Source: Allolobophora icterica
Lineage: Eukaryota; Annelida; Clitellata; Crassiclitellata; Lumbricidae
NCBI GenBank assembly: GCA_963556255.1
Contig: OY744610.1
Location: 59,047,164-59,111,163 of the forward strand
Reading direction: 5' to 3'
Length of the DNA stretch: 64,000 nucleotides
The notes beneath the pieces were generated by a model. The model did no database searches. It saw only the letters and a program-made list of their open reading frames with translations, and was not told the origin of the DNA. How positions within the stretch are numbered: position 1 is the first letter of the stretch; every line of letters starts with the position of its first letter. Shown here piece after piece: positions 33,211 to 43,581 of this stretch. Position numbers and translations under genes: made by a program.

Positions 33211-33444
33211 ATGAGCGTCTTCAAAAATAAAACATCGTCAAGGAAAATAGACTTTAGAAGGGAGGCCGCCCTCATTCAATAGACGGCCGAGGGAGGTTAC
33301 CATAGCGACCCATTGTCCGGACAAAAGGAATGGACCTTATATCGCTACAATAATGGTAACCTCCCTCGGCCGTCTATTGAATGAGGGCGGCCTCCCTTTT
33401 GAAGTCTGTTTTCCGTGACGATGTTTTATTTCCAAGACGCTCAT
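33211..33444. repeat. Long palindrome / foldback element
   Basis: Two arms of about 93 bp face each other around a 49-bp loop (33304-33352). The inner 45 bp of each arm are perfectly complementary (33259-33303 with 33353-33397); the outer part has a few mismatches and ends near ATGAGCGTCTT / AAGACGCTCAT. Confidence 0.92.
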
Positions 33445-33591
33445 TATACTGTTGTTAAACTGTTCAATAAGCAACTCATTAGAGCAGCTACTGGACTGGA
33501 ACGTGGGATGAAGTGGATGCTACGGCTACTGATGCATAGGCTACATGAGCAACGTAAACATTTGGCATTTGCACAGAGCATCGATTCTGCG

Positions 33592-33791
33592 CATGGGCGG
33601 CGATCCCGGGGGTCGAGCCTCGAGGGGGACAAGACCCCCACCTTTCATAGAGGAGGGACACGCGATACATAGGTCCCCAAAAATTTTGAAGAAGCACCAA
33701 AAAAGTCATCAAAAATTTGTTTGACCTCTTTTTTTACCATATCACTTTAAAAAATGTCCCCCACACCTGTCAAACAAGATCGCCGCCACTG
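33592..33791. mobile_element. hAT-type MITE, TSD ATTCTGCG
   Basis: 200 bp, ends CATGGGCGGCGATCCC and (reverse complement) CAGTGGCGGCGATCTT, exact 8-bp flanks ATTCTGCG (33584-33591 and 33792-33799). Confidence 0.88.
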
Positions 33792-33862
33792 ATTCTGCGA
33801 ATCATCTAATTGTATAAACAATTTAGCTGCTGCGTACAACATCAGAAAATAACGCTAACAAA

Positions 33863-34054
33863 CATAGGCGTAATTTGTGGGGGTGCAAGGGGTACCCGTA
33901 CTCCCACTTTTTGGACTTGGGGGTACAGTACCCCCACTTTTTGAACAATGCCAATCAATATTTTATCAATACTTCCCAGAGATCGCAGTCTCAGCCTTGC
34001 TTCGTGTATGTAAGAAATTAGTACCCCCACTTTTAGACCAAAGTTACGCCCCTG
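33863..34054. mobile_element. hAT-type MITE, TSD CTAACAAA
   Basis: 192 bp, ends CATAGGCGTAATTTG and (reverse complement) CAGGGGCGTAACTTTG, exact 8-bp flanks CTAACAAA (33855-33862 and 34055-34062). The interior repeats GTACCCCCACTTTT. Confidence 0.88.
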
Positions 34055-34062
34055 CTAACAAA

Positions 34063-34765
34063 GCCGGAATCCAGACCAGAGACATTAAATTGACGGAGGC
34101 CTAGACCAGAGATATAGGCCTAAAATTGACGGAGACCCAGACCAGCAGGGCTGTAGTGGTAAACTTTGAGGCGAGTATACGCTACCGGTGAGCAGTGGCG
34201 TCACTAGGGCTGGTGTGACCCTCAAAAAAATGTGAAGACCTTTTTTTAGGAATTCGTCTAAGAAAATTTCAGACTTTTTACCAATTCTCTGAAAATTTTC
34301 TGACTTTCTACGATTTCGTCTCTGAAAAAGTTGATGACCTTTTTTTAGTCATTCGCCCTAAAACCTTTCAAAACCTCTCTTTTTCTCAAAATTTCATTGC
34401 TCAGTGGCTATACGGTCTCTACAGAGGTAAGTATACGCTGTATACCCGTATACCCTCGTCTAGAGCCCTGAGTATACGCTCTCAAATTTCTCTAGAGGTG
34501 AGCATACGCTGTATACCCGCGTATACCCTCGACTACAGCCCTGCAGACCAGAGATATTGAATTGACGCGGACCTTAAACCAAATACATAAAATAGACGCG
34601 GACCAGACCAGAGATTAAACTGATGGAATCCAGACCAGATATATTAAATTGACAGAGACCCAGAAAATGACGCGGACCAGACCAGATATATTGAAATGAG
34701 AGGACCCAGACCAGAGCCATTAAATTGACGGAGACCCAGACCAGAGATATTAAATGGCTGAATTG
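34063..34765. repeat. 30-bp minisatellite (GACCCAGACCAGAGATATTAA)
   Basis: Diverged copies of a roughly 30-bp unit flank and continue past the MITE at 34146-34543. A second, shorter array of the same unit is at 42920-43090. Confidence 0.85.
34146..34543. mobile_element. hAT-type MITE inside the minisatellite, TSD CAGACCAG
   Basis: Ends CAGGGCTGTAGTGG and (reverse complement) CAGGGCTGTAGTCG, exact 8-bp flanks CAGACCAG (34138-34145 and 34544-34551). Internal repeats of GTATACGCTGTATACCC. A second element starting CAGTGGCGTCACTAGGG at 34194 appears nested within; its right end could not be placed. Confidence 0.82.
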
Positions 34766-35160
34766 TCTGTACAACGTTGCTGCAAAAACAGTTAACGGAA
34801 TAAAAATAAGGCAAACCCTGAGACCTGTGTGGTTTTGTTTATTCGCCAACGAAATTATTTTGTCGTATAGGCTAGTTGGTATACTTTTTGTCATTTTGTG
34901 GTTTTTATCTGTAGCTTTGTGTACCTTAAAAAAACCTTGTTAAAATTTGTATTGTTGCAACATAAACTGTGAAACAACTTCTTTTATGACACTCTTAAAG
35001 TAAGAGGATATGACTTTAACAGCAACTCCTCTTTAATTATGAATTTGGATTTTGATTTCAACTGACAATTTTGGTTTTATTTGGTTAAAATATATAATAA
35101 TGGATCTGATTTGTAGGTATGTTGCTTTGGCGTAGTACGTACCTAATAAACTGAGCAGAT
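34766..35160. repeat. Dispersed repeat shared with 43090-43340
   Basis: TAAATGGCTGAATTGT, CAGTTAACGGA and GGCAAACC-TGAGACCTGT occur in the same order after both 30-bp arrays. No coding content is recognised. Confidence 0.7.
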
Positions 35161-35835
35161 TTGCGGGTTTATATATCTGTTCATGTGACTTTTTATGTGA
35201 CTGTTTATGTGTTTGTTTATGTGTCTGTTCATGTATCTGTTTATGTACCTGTTTATTTGTCTGTTTATTTGTCTGTTTATGTTTATGTTCAAGTATCTGT
35301 TTATGTGACTATCTGTTTATTTGTCTGTTCATGTGTCTGTTCGTGTGGCTATTTATGTGCTGTTCGTGTGTATGTTGATGTATCTGCTGATTTATCTGTT
35401 TATTTGTCTGTTTATATCTGTTTATTTGTTTATTTGTCTGTTCGTGTGTCTATTTATGTGCTGTTCGTGTGTATGTTGATGTATCTGCTGATTTATCTCT
35501 TTATTTGTCTGTTTATATCCGTTTATTTGTTTATGTGTCTGTTTATTTGTTTATTTGTCTGTTCGTGTGTCTATTTATGTGCTGTTCGTGTGTATGTTGA
35601 TGTATCTGCTGATTTATCTGTTTATTTGTCTGTTTATATCTGTTTATTTGTTTATGTGTCTGTTTATTTGTTTGTGTGTCTGTTTATGTGACTGTTTATA
35701 TGCTATTCATGTGTCTGTTCATGTTTCTGTTTGCATGTCTGTTCATGTGTCCCTTTATGTGTTTATGTGTCTGTTCTTGTTTCTGTTTATGTGTCTGTTT
35801 ATGTGTCTGTTCGTGTGTGGGTTTATGTCTTTGTT
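35161..35835. repeat. GTGTCTGTTTAT minisatellite
   Basis: Low-complexity repeats of 8-12-bp units (TGTCTGTTTAT and variants), with a longer unit of about 100-120 bp containing GCTGTTCGTGTGTATGTTGA repeated three times (near 35359, 35460, 35580). The Val/Cys/Leu-rich open frames over it are artefacts. Confidence 0.92.
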
Positions 35836-36116
35836 TTAAGTTGAAATTGGTTTTAAAAATGATCTTCTTTGGTTGTTCAGCTTTGCACTGTAACTACTGT
35901 ACGTAGGCTCTGCCCATAAATTACTGGTAGTGCTAGAAATGTGGTTTGTTGACATGAACGAACTGCTTATCTGCTGCTCAGTAAGCTGTCTCTTCAAAGA
36001 ACAATAATTATGATTAGGTCACCTACAGTAAGTTTTCGGAGGTAATTAACAACATGTACGGTATTGTTTTTGTGTTGTAGTGTCGAAAGCTAGAGGAGAT
36101 AATTAGCTGTTTCTTG

Positions 36117-36148
36117 CAGTGCGTTTGCAAGCGGCTCATTAAAGAATA

Positions 36149-36182
<34 letters not shown>
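36117..36182 (+). mobile_element. LINE 3' tail with (ACTT)n
   Basis: GTGCGTTTGCAAGCGGCTC then ATTAAAGAATAT and seven ACTT units, the same ending as the 60.2-kb LINE copy. Confidence 0.6.
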
Positions 36183-36189
36183 ATGTCTA

Positions 36190-36610
36190 GAATGCAGCAC
36201 ATAACAGACTCTGTAGACTTTTTAACGTTGGCATCTGTTTTTAACTTGTGTTTTTATTTCATGGAGTTTCTTTTGAACTTTGAACTTTCTGCCAGCTGGT
36301 AAGATGTCTTGTGGCGGGATGATCTGTATATTATTATTGTACGTGGTTGCTTTAAACTATCTTGTCGTTGTGATTGTATTTTTAGTACACTGGGAACGCC
36401 TTTAACCCACTTCATTATAACACCGATTCTGATGGAACACAGTCGGGGACATGGATCCAAAATTAGTCCAACTGAGAAAGCGATTTCATTATAACAGAAC
36501 CTCGTTGAAAGGTGTTTCCCGTTGTAGCTTCCAAAGACATATAATTACAACGAGTTTCTTGTGTGCGTGTCGAGGACAGCGCTTGCCTTTTCACTGTGAA
36601 GAGGTTTTGT
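36190..36610 (+). repeat. Dispersed repeat, inverted copy at 60890-61310
   Basis: Aligns over about 420 bp with the minus strand of 60890-61310, including GTTTCTTTTGAACTTTGAAC, TTGCTTTAAACTA and GCGATTTCATTATAACAGAA. No protein is recognised. Confidence 0.8.
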
Positions 36611-36976
36611 AACGCTCTTATCTGATCTATTTTGAGCAGCTGGTATTGCTTAAATATATGGGGCTTGTATGTTCATATTTGAGGACTGCGGCGATCATAC
36701 GTGCGGAGTGTGCAGTTTATTTAGCTTTGAGGTGTAGCCTACATTATGTAAGGTACGGGTAAACCACGGAGTAATAGAGTTGCAATCTGATTGGTTTCGG
36801 GAGGAGAAAGGAAAAGCGTTATAAATAGGTATCTGTGTCAATCGTTATCAGCGAGGTCTACTCCCTCCTGTTTTCAACAATCACTTTAATTTAGGCTCCG
36901 AGGTTCATGATTGTGCTATTAGTATCGCCATACTAACGTTAGGAGTAAATCTAGAAAATTCAGCATCAAGTTCAAG

Positions 36977-37260
36977 CAGAGGCGCCCGCAGCGTGACGCA
37001 CTAGACGCACGTGCGTCCACCCACAAAATCAAATCCACACAAGGAATAAGCTTCGCATCGATATATTTGAAAGGAATTGAATCATCTACATAACATACAA
37101 AACAGAACATTCCTAAATAATTTTTAATCAAGAGCGGAAATAAATTCTCACAGAAAACAGTATTTTGTTAAACGGCAATACGGCATGTTAAAGCATTTAG
37201 ATGCTGTCTAAACTGAATTTTTTTGTGCGTCCAATTTTTTAAACCCTGCGGGCGCCCCTT
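36977..37260. mobile_element. hAT-type MITE, TSD AG(T/C)TCAAG
   Basis: 284 bp, ends CAGAGGCGCCCGCAG and (reverse complement) AAGGGGCGCCCGCAG. Flanks AGTTCAAG (36969-36976) and AGCTCAAG (37261-37268) differ at one base. Both subterminal regions carry TGCGTCC. Confidence 0.82.
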
Positions 37261-37343
37261 AGCTCAAGGATCCATCGATTTGGAATGTCCTTCCATCAAT
37301 AATACACAATTCCCTAGCACTCAATTAAGCTTTTAGAAAAAAC

Positions 37344-38238
37344 CAGTCTTGTTGTCCTCGAGACCAAGGTCTTGGTCTCGAGTGCACTCGAGTTCGTTTT
37401 TAAAAGTCTTGGTCTTGGTCTTGGTCTTGAGGTTCAAGGTCTTGGTCTTGGTCTTGGTCTTGAGGTTCAAGGTCTTGGTCTTGGTCTTGGTCTTGAGGTT
37501 CAAAGTCTTGGTCTTGGTCTCGCAAGACCAAGACCAAGACCGGCTGTCACTATGAGCAGTCATTTAACAGAACTCAAGAATTCTGTATCAAGCCTGCTTG
37601 CATCATACGACCAATATCTATGGATGGATACAAGTCATGTTGTTCAGGAAAAACCATTCACAGCAGCAACAGTTATTCTGTGTCAGACTGTATGATAAAC
37701 CATGGGAAGATTTCAAAAGGACTCACTATCTGTACATTTACATCCAGTGCTTGAAAAGCTACTCTGTGTGTGTCAGCGACTTCAGCACCTGTAGAACGTA
37801 TTTTTTCACATGGCGGAATTTTTATGAGGCCCACCAGGCACGTCTTGGTCAGAAAATCCTGAGCGAATTGGTTTTTTATAAAATACAAAAGGCATTTGGT
37901 ATAAGAGTTTGCATGAAGGACTTTTGAATACAAATTCGGATTTCTCTGCAGTTTACATTTAAAGTTAATTTTGCTTGAATAAAATAAAAGACTCATGTTT
38001 TCATTAAAATAGCGAATATACCGACTTGACAATTTTTAGAAGTCTTGACCTGATTTCGAATTTTTGGGTTTTGGTCTTGGTCTTGGTCTCGAGGTTCAAG
38101 GTCTTGGTCTTGGTCTTGGTCTCGAGGTTCAAGGTCTTGGTCTTGGTCTCGAGGTTCAAGGTCTTGGTCTTGGTCTTGGTCTTGAGGTTCAAGGTCTTGG
38201 TCTTGGTCTTGAGGTTTAAGGTCTTGACAACAAGACTG
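37344..38238 (+). mobile_element. hAT element with CTTGGT arrays and transposase relic, TSD GAAAAAAC
   Basis: 895 bp, perfect inverted ends CAGTCTTGTTGTC, exact 8-bp flanks GAAAAAAC (37336-37343 and 38239-38246). Two arrays of GGTCTTGGTCTTGAGGTTCA units (about 37370-37530 and 38065-38225) lie just inside the ends. Between them, near 37765-37910, is a broken hAT C-terminal dimerisation segment: SATSAPVERIFSHGGIFM in one frame, then ARLGQKILSELVF in another. Confidence 0.9.
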
Positions 38239-38493
38239 GAAAAAACTACGTAATTTTATCATTAATGGTCACTGGTCAGGTAGGTCCTCTATGGTCAGGT
38301 AGGTCCTCTATGATCTGGTGCATTTGCTTGCTCTCTTTAGCTTAAAATTTAAAATTAAGTCATCGTAATTATTAATGATGATATTCGTTTTATTGATTCA
38401 CCAGATGACAAACCGCACCATGGCTTACAGAAAAATGAGTCAATAAGATAAGATAAAAAAGAGATTTAACTAAAGTGATTAGAATGTTAAGTT

Positions 38494-39255
38494 TTACATT
38501 GGTTGTTGGCTTAGATGGTTTAAATGCTTATATAAAGCCCTTGGTATAAAGTTTTTATCGTCCTTACAGGGCAGTTCAAAACAGTGGGCTCGCGGTCGGA
38601 GGGCATATTGGAATTGGGTTAGTGGCGGGAACAGGCCTCGCAAGACATGGTCTCGATTCCCCTCGATGGCCTTGAGGAGACGGTCCTCCGCTGCCCCAAC
38701 CCGCTTCTCCATTGAGGCACCTCCTTCACATAAATAACCCAGGCGAGCTGTTTTGGACAGGAGCCGTTCCAGTCGTTGGGGGTCTGCTGCTGTCACGTAG
38801 CCCCACCAAGCTGGGGCTGCATACAGTAGTCGCGATATTGTTGTTGCATCAGCAACTACGTGCAATGCCTCCTGCGAGAGACCATGTGATCTGAGTGTTC
38901 TCAGTGCATGCAGTGAACCAGAGCAGGTACCAATGATTTCCTCCACGTGGGGAGTGGCGCTAAGGTTATTCCTGAAGGTTACTCCGAGGATCTTCATCGA
39001 TTCGACCCGTTGAACGCCATCCAGCAGTGGTGGCTGTTCAACAGTTCCACGCCGCATTACCAGCATCTCCCTGGACTTATTTGCATTTAGCTTGAGGTTG
39101 TTTAATGCTGCCCAGTTCGATACCGACCGAAGCTCTTCACAGACAGTGGCTCTTGATGTTGACCCAACCAACAGATAAGTGTCATCTCCATATTTAACCA
39201 TCACATTGGTGGAATGTAGAGGCCGAAGATCCGAGGCATCGATGGAGTCAATCAT
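38494..39255 (-). pseudogene. LINE reverse transcriptase C-terminal half
   Basis: A 253-codon frame containing the RT active-site box as YGDDTYLLVG (usual form YADDTYLI), then LNNLKLNANKS, ILGVTF and a C-terminal region with SRLLYAAPAWWGY and ALRPRAHCFELP. This is the Jockey/CR1-group layout. It is truncated upstream and has no visible endonuclease. Confidence 0.8.
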
Positions 39256-39436
39256 CCGCTTACAAGCGGCAAATGCTTGTCAACCGATTATTTTTCACGC
39301 TCAATGTCTGTGCTGTTTTGATCAGAAGCGGTCGTTGCTCACTTCATGTTACTTTAGCTACTTGGGTGCCCGTCCTTAAAGGACCATGGTCCATTTAGGG
39401 ACATCCTTTGTGGCCAATGCCAACCTTTTAAGTTAA

Positions 39437-40116
39437 CCCCTTCGCTGCGACGGCCTTGTAATCCCGTGTGCGTCATGTATGTATGTTTGTATGTATGTAT
39501 GCAGGTATGTATGTATGTATGGATGGATGGATGTATGTACGTATGTATATATGCATTTATGTGTTTATGTATGTACGTATATATGTATGTATGTATGTAT
39601 ATATGAATATATGTATGTATGTATATTGCATATATGTATGTAACTATGTATGTATTATATGTATGTGTGAATATGTATGTATTTATATATGTATATATGC
39701 ATGTATATATGTATATGTGTAGGTATATATGTATATATGTATATTATGCATGTATGTATATATGTATATATATATATATATTATGCATGTATGTATATAT
39801 GTATGTGTGTATATATGCATGTGCGTATAATATATATATATATATGTATGTATTTATATATGTATGTGTATATGTATGCATGTATGTATGTATGTATGTT
39901 TCCGTGTATGTATGTATGTATGTATGTATGTATGTATGTATGTATGTATGTATGTATGCATGTATGTATGCATGTATGTATGCATGTATTTATGTGTGGT
40001 ATATGACCAGGGCATCAAATGGGTACCTATAATTTCTATGACGAGACATACTCGTCCTTCGCGTATGGGAATAGCATTTCCATGACGAGACATACTCGTC
40101 ATCCGCAGCGAAGAGG
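39437..40116. mobile_element. piggyBac-type MITE with TTAA target duplication
   Basis: Inverted ends CCCCTTCGCTGCGACGG and (reverse complement) CCTCTTCGCTGCGGATG, bounded on both sides by TTAA (39433-39436 and 40117-40120). About 530 bp of the interior (39475-40000) is (GTAT)n. Subterminal ATGACGAGACATACTCGTC motifs occur twice at the right end. Confidence 0.78.
39475..40000. repeat. (GTAT)n microsatellite
   Basis: Imperfect GTAT/ATGT repeats inside the piggyBac-type element. The Tyr/Met/Cys frames here are artefacts. Confidence 0.95.
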
Positions 40117-40120
40117 TTAA

Positions 40121-40861
40121 AACATATTGTTAATATTCGCGCTGATGTTGATCAGTTGGCTACAATAAACAAGAATTGAATTGAATTAAATAGAATTCAC
40201 GACCTTTAGGCAAGAATTACTCTGGTTCATAGTTATGATAAAGTTCAACTCACGATTTCATAAAAAATAATCCTGATCATAATCGTAAACCTCAAATTTC
40301 AAAAGCTCCACTAGGAAAGCTAAGCGCATAGCACCAGCTTATTCACGAGCACAAGCCACAAGAGACCCACCTCCGAACATTTTGTAATTTTTGGCTATTT
40401 GATATGCCCGCTTTCACCTAATTTTCAGTTCATTTATTGGCTCGACTGAACTTTCAACAATTCAAACTCTCTGACGTACAGCAGAATATCGGTACAACTG
40501 TTCGGAGGTTATGTGAATGTCAATTCCCGCAGGATAGTGCATTAGTTGAATCAATGATTCCTTATACTTCGGAACAATGGGACAGTCATTTTGGCCTGTA
40601 TGTCTGCCTACACATTTGAAACTGAGCATAAATCAAATAGCATCGTCACATACGTGCATTTACTGACATTTGCAAGTTGCAACGAATTGTTCGTAATCAA
40701 ATAACTAGTAAATTGATATTGATTTCTAAGTAGACCTAATAGCTTCCGATAAAAATCGGAATAGGACAATGCAAAACGAGTACCGGTAGCCAAACCACGT
40801 TCCGTTAACATAAATCACTTGTCTACTAAAATTCGTATACAGTACAATTAATCAGATTCGC
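40121..40861 (+). promoter_or_regulatory. Conserved 5' flank of DEG/ENaC copy 2
   Basis: From about 40195 this aligns with 52060-52650 upstream of copy 3 (GATAAAGTTCAACTCACGAT, CTGACGTACAGCAGAATATC, TAGCTTCCGATAAAA) and more loosely with the flanks of copies 1 and 4. It is part of the duplicated unit. No other gene is seen. Confidence 0.65.
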
Positions 40862-40867
40862 TGTAAA
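40862..40867 (+). promoter_or_regulatory. Degenerate TATA position of copy 2
   Basis: TGTAAA sits where copies 1, 3 and 4 have TATAAA, in an otherwise conserved stretch ending AGCAAAC. This one change could weaken the promoter. Confidence 0.45.
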
Positions 40868-41018
40868 TGGAGCAAACAGCATTATATCTGGTAATGTGCT
40901 CAAATCTGCGGTCATAGTTCTAAACGACACGGCCGAAATACAGTCGATGCATGAACACAGTTATATTCGGACTGGTTATGCGTATACATCTTTCCACAGC
41001 AGAGAATACATTAAAGCA

Positions 41019-42560
41019 ATGCTGAACGAAATCCGTCAAGAGCTGAGAAGATTTGCCGAAACGACTGGAATAAAGGGCATCGGTCGCATCGTCAAGACCA
41101 CAAGCAAGGTAATTCGATTTTTCTGGTCGATATCCATTCTGATTTGCCTTGGGTTTCTTTTCTACCAAGTACCAAAAGTACTCATTACATACACGTCTCA
41201 CACTGTGACCAGAAGCTCCAAAGTGGTTCAGATTAAACCGATCTTTCCGGATGTCACTCTTTGCAACGTTTTCCCCGTCAGCAATATCAGGAGTGGAAGC
41301 TACAACGAATACTTGAAAATGATCGAAACCATGAGGCAGAATGAACATCAGCCGCAACTTACGAAAGATTCACCCGTCTGGTCGTTCATGAAATGCCCGA
41401 TACTTTATAATGTTAACACTCCATTATTGGAAGAGGTCCGTGAAAGTGACGATGGTTTCGTCGTGCAATGTTCACAGTACGGTTCGGATCTGTACACACC
41501 AGTGCCATGTAAAACAAAGGCTGTTCTGACAGCTCCGCTACAAAAGTGTCACAAGATCGAACTGGACTCGACCAATGGCACGGTAGCCGCAGTCACCGTG
41601 TTGCTCTTCACGAATAATTTCCAGTCGCAAATTATTGACGGTTATAATTCTTGGATCCGTTTGTCGACGGGTACGGGGGCGCGTGTCATGATTCATCCCA
41701 AGGGAACCTTTCCCAATCCGAGAACAGAGATCGTGGTCTCTGCGGGAAACCAGATGAGCATCCAGCTAAAACAGACCAACGTCAGTCGTCTCCCACAGCC
41801 GTATGGCAAATGCACCGATCGAAAGTTCCTCATTCCGTCACATCCAAACTCGCCAACCTATAGCACCGGAGCCTGTATCAGCCTCTGCAGACAACGCCAG
41901 ACAATCGAAAAATGTAGATGTCTCGACAACAATGAAATCTTCACTGACGAAGAATTAATTCTCGTAAACCGTAAGTTCTGTGCTAACATCACGCAGTCCT
42001 CCAACGAGACTTCACTTCTTCCAGAAGCAGTGAAGCCCCTTTTGGAAGCGATCTACTGCCAAACATTAGGCTTCGTACCTAACGAAGATGGTTGCGACTG
42101 CCCAATACCTTGCTCGGACACGTACTACGACACTAGTGCTTCATCTTCCCAATGGCCAAATCCGCTCTACCACCTCTCCTTTTACAAACAGTTCATCCGG
42201 GATAATGTGCACTATGGTAACAAGTTTTCGACCTATGAAGAAATCCTGAAGACTGCAGAAAACCAGACATACGAGGAAACGGTAAAGCAGATCAAAAGCC
42301 TTCGGCTAATCGAAGACAATTTTCTAGAGGTTTTGATAATGTTTTCCGAAGAAACCATTCAGGAGTTTACAGATTCCGCGGCAATCACCTGGGAGACTCT
42401 GGTTGCCAATTTGGGTGGATCACTCAATCTGTGGCTTGGAATTTGTGTTCCAACGGTTGCCGAAATAATAGAACTGATCTACTCGCTGCTGGTCATTGTG
42501 TGTTGCAGTAGGAAAGCTAACGTTATTCAGGTGGAGCCTGACAGGAAATCAACTTTCTAA
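41019..42560 (+). CDS. DEG/ENaC sodium channel, copy 2
   Basis: 513 residues, one exon, ends at TAA. Same layout as copy 1: KG in place of HG at 19-20, TM1 about 33-57 (WSISILICLGFLFYQV), FPDVTLCN at 76-83, CISLCRQRQ and CDCPIPC cysteine clusters, SSSQWPNP, and TM2 with pore triplet Gly474-Ile-Cys476. It keeps the short basic C-tail ending PDRKSTF that copy 1 lost. The start chosen is the shared Met (MLNEIRQELRRF). An in-frame ATG at 40947 would add 24 residues, but this extension is not conserved in the other copies. Predicted plasma-membrane cation channel subunit; it probably assembles as a trimer, perhaps with its paralogues. Confidence 0.93.
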   Translation: MLNEIRQELRRFAETTGIKGIGRIVKTTSKVIRFFWSISILICLGFLFYQVPKVLITYTSHTVTRSSKVVQIKPIFPDVTLCNVFPVSNIRSGSYNEYLKMIETMRQNEHQPQLTKDSPVWSFMKCPILYNVNTPLLEEVRESDDGFVVQCSQYGSDLYTPVPCKTKAVLTAPLQKCHKIELDSTNGTVAAVTVLLFTNNFQSQIIDGYNSWIRLSTGTGARVMIHPKGTFPNPRTEIVVSAGNQMSIQLKQTNVSRLPQPYGKCTDRKFLIPSHPNSPTYSTGACISLCRQRQTIEKCRCLDNNEIFTDEELILVNRKFCANITQSSNETSLLPEAVKPLLEAIYCQTLGFVPNEDGCDCPIPCSDTYYDTSASSSQWPNPLYHLSFYKQFIRDNVHYGNKFSTYEEILKTAENQTYEETVKQIKSLRLIEDNFLEVLIMFSEETIQEFTDSAAITWETLVANLGGSLNLWLGICVPTVAEIIELIYSLLVIVCCSRKANVIQVEPDRKSTF

Positions 42561-42671
42561 TGAAAAAGATACTAAGTGCATTAGTTGTTTGGCGGAGAGG
42601 AAAATAACCTACTCGTGAAACATTTACAATCTCATACCAATTGATGTTGTGCACGACAGAGCCTTTTGTTG

Positions 42672-42685
<14 letters not shown>

Positions 42686-42691
<6 letters not shown>
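42686..42691 (+). terminator. Candidate polyadenylation signal of copy 2
   Basis: AATAAA 126 bp after the stop, within a (CAAT)n run. Confidence 0.35.
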
Positions 42692-42702
<11 letters not shown>

Positions 42703-42919
42703 TTGAATTATTTTATTGCAACGATATAACTTACATCAGTTCAACATTGGTATGTTACATAAAAACGTTGACAACGGGGAGGCCCAGAAGGGATGAGAAT
42801 CCCGCTAATTGTGGCAGTTACTACACAATGTCTTGTGCATTAGACACCATGGGGCACACATTCCATAAATTCCACAACGTTTGTCGTCGGAAACACAGAT
42901 CTGGGAAACTATATGAGAT

Positions 42920-43340
42920 GGCGGGGCCCAGACGAGATATTAAATTGACAGAAACCCGGACCCAGAGATATTAAATTGACACAAATCCAGACCAGAGATA
43001 TTAAATTGACAGAAACCCAGACCAGATATATTAAATAGACGGGGATTCAGACCAGAGATATTACAGTGCCGGGAATCCAAACCACATATATTAAATGGCT
43101 GAATTGTGAGTCAAACGGTTGCTACAAAGCAGTTAACGGAGTAAAAAAAGGCAAACCATGAGACCTGTAGGCCTATAGTTTTGCTTAATCGACCAACCAA
43201 ATTATATTGTCTTATAGTTGGCATACTAAATGTCATTTTGTGGTTCAAATCTATAGCTTTACTCAGCATAACAGAATCTTCTTAAAATTTGTATCGTTGT
43301 AACACAAACTGTGAAAAGAATTTCTTTTATGACGTTGTTA
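42920..43340. repeat. 30-bp minisatellite and adjoining dispersed repeat
   Basis: Five to six units of GACCAGAGATATTAAATTGAC type followed by the sequence shared with 34766-35000. An (AT)n tract follows at 43374-43428. Confidence 0.8.
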
Positions 43341-43409
43341 AAGTCAGAGAATCTGAAGCAAGACTTCATGAAATATATATATATATATATACATATATAT
43401 ATTTACATA

Positions 43410-43512
43410 TATATATATATATATATATGAACTGTGTACAGATTGCAGTAGGATGTATCCATCCGGAAATTGGTCCTGCAAAGAGATTGATATAATAACT
43501 TCTGCATGTAGA
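43410..43512. repeat. Dispersed repeat shared with 62975-63072
   Basis: GCAGTAGGATGTATCCAT and GGTCCTGCAAAGAGATTGAT occur in the same order, nearly identical over about 90 bp, in both places. Confidence 0.8.
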
Positions 43513-43581
43513 GAGGACGTTACTTACCTAAAGACAACACTTCTTATACTCAACTCTTTCAACTAAGCTGATACTCGCCTC

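Noticed and set aside
35161..35906. Val/Cys/Leu-rich membrane-like proteins
   Set aside because: Translations of the TGTCTGTTTAT minisatellite in shifting frames.
40896..41018. N-terminal extension of channel copy 2
   Set aside because: Open frame but not conserved in the other copies; the ATG at 40947 could add 24 residues yet the shared Met at 41019 is the simpler start.
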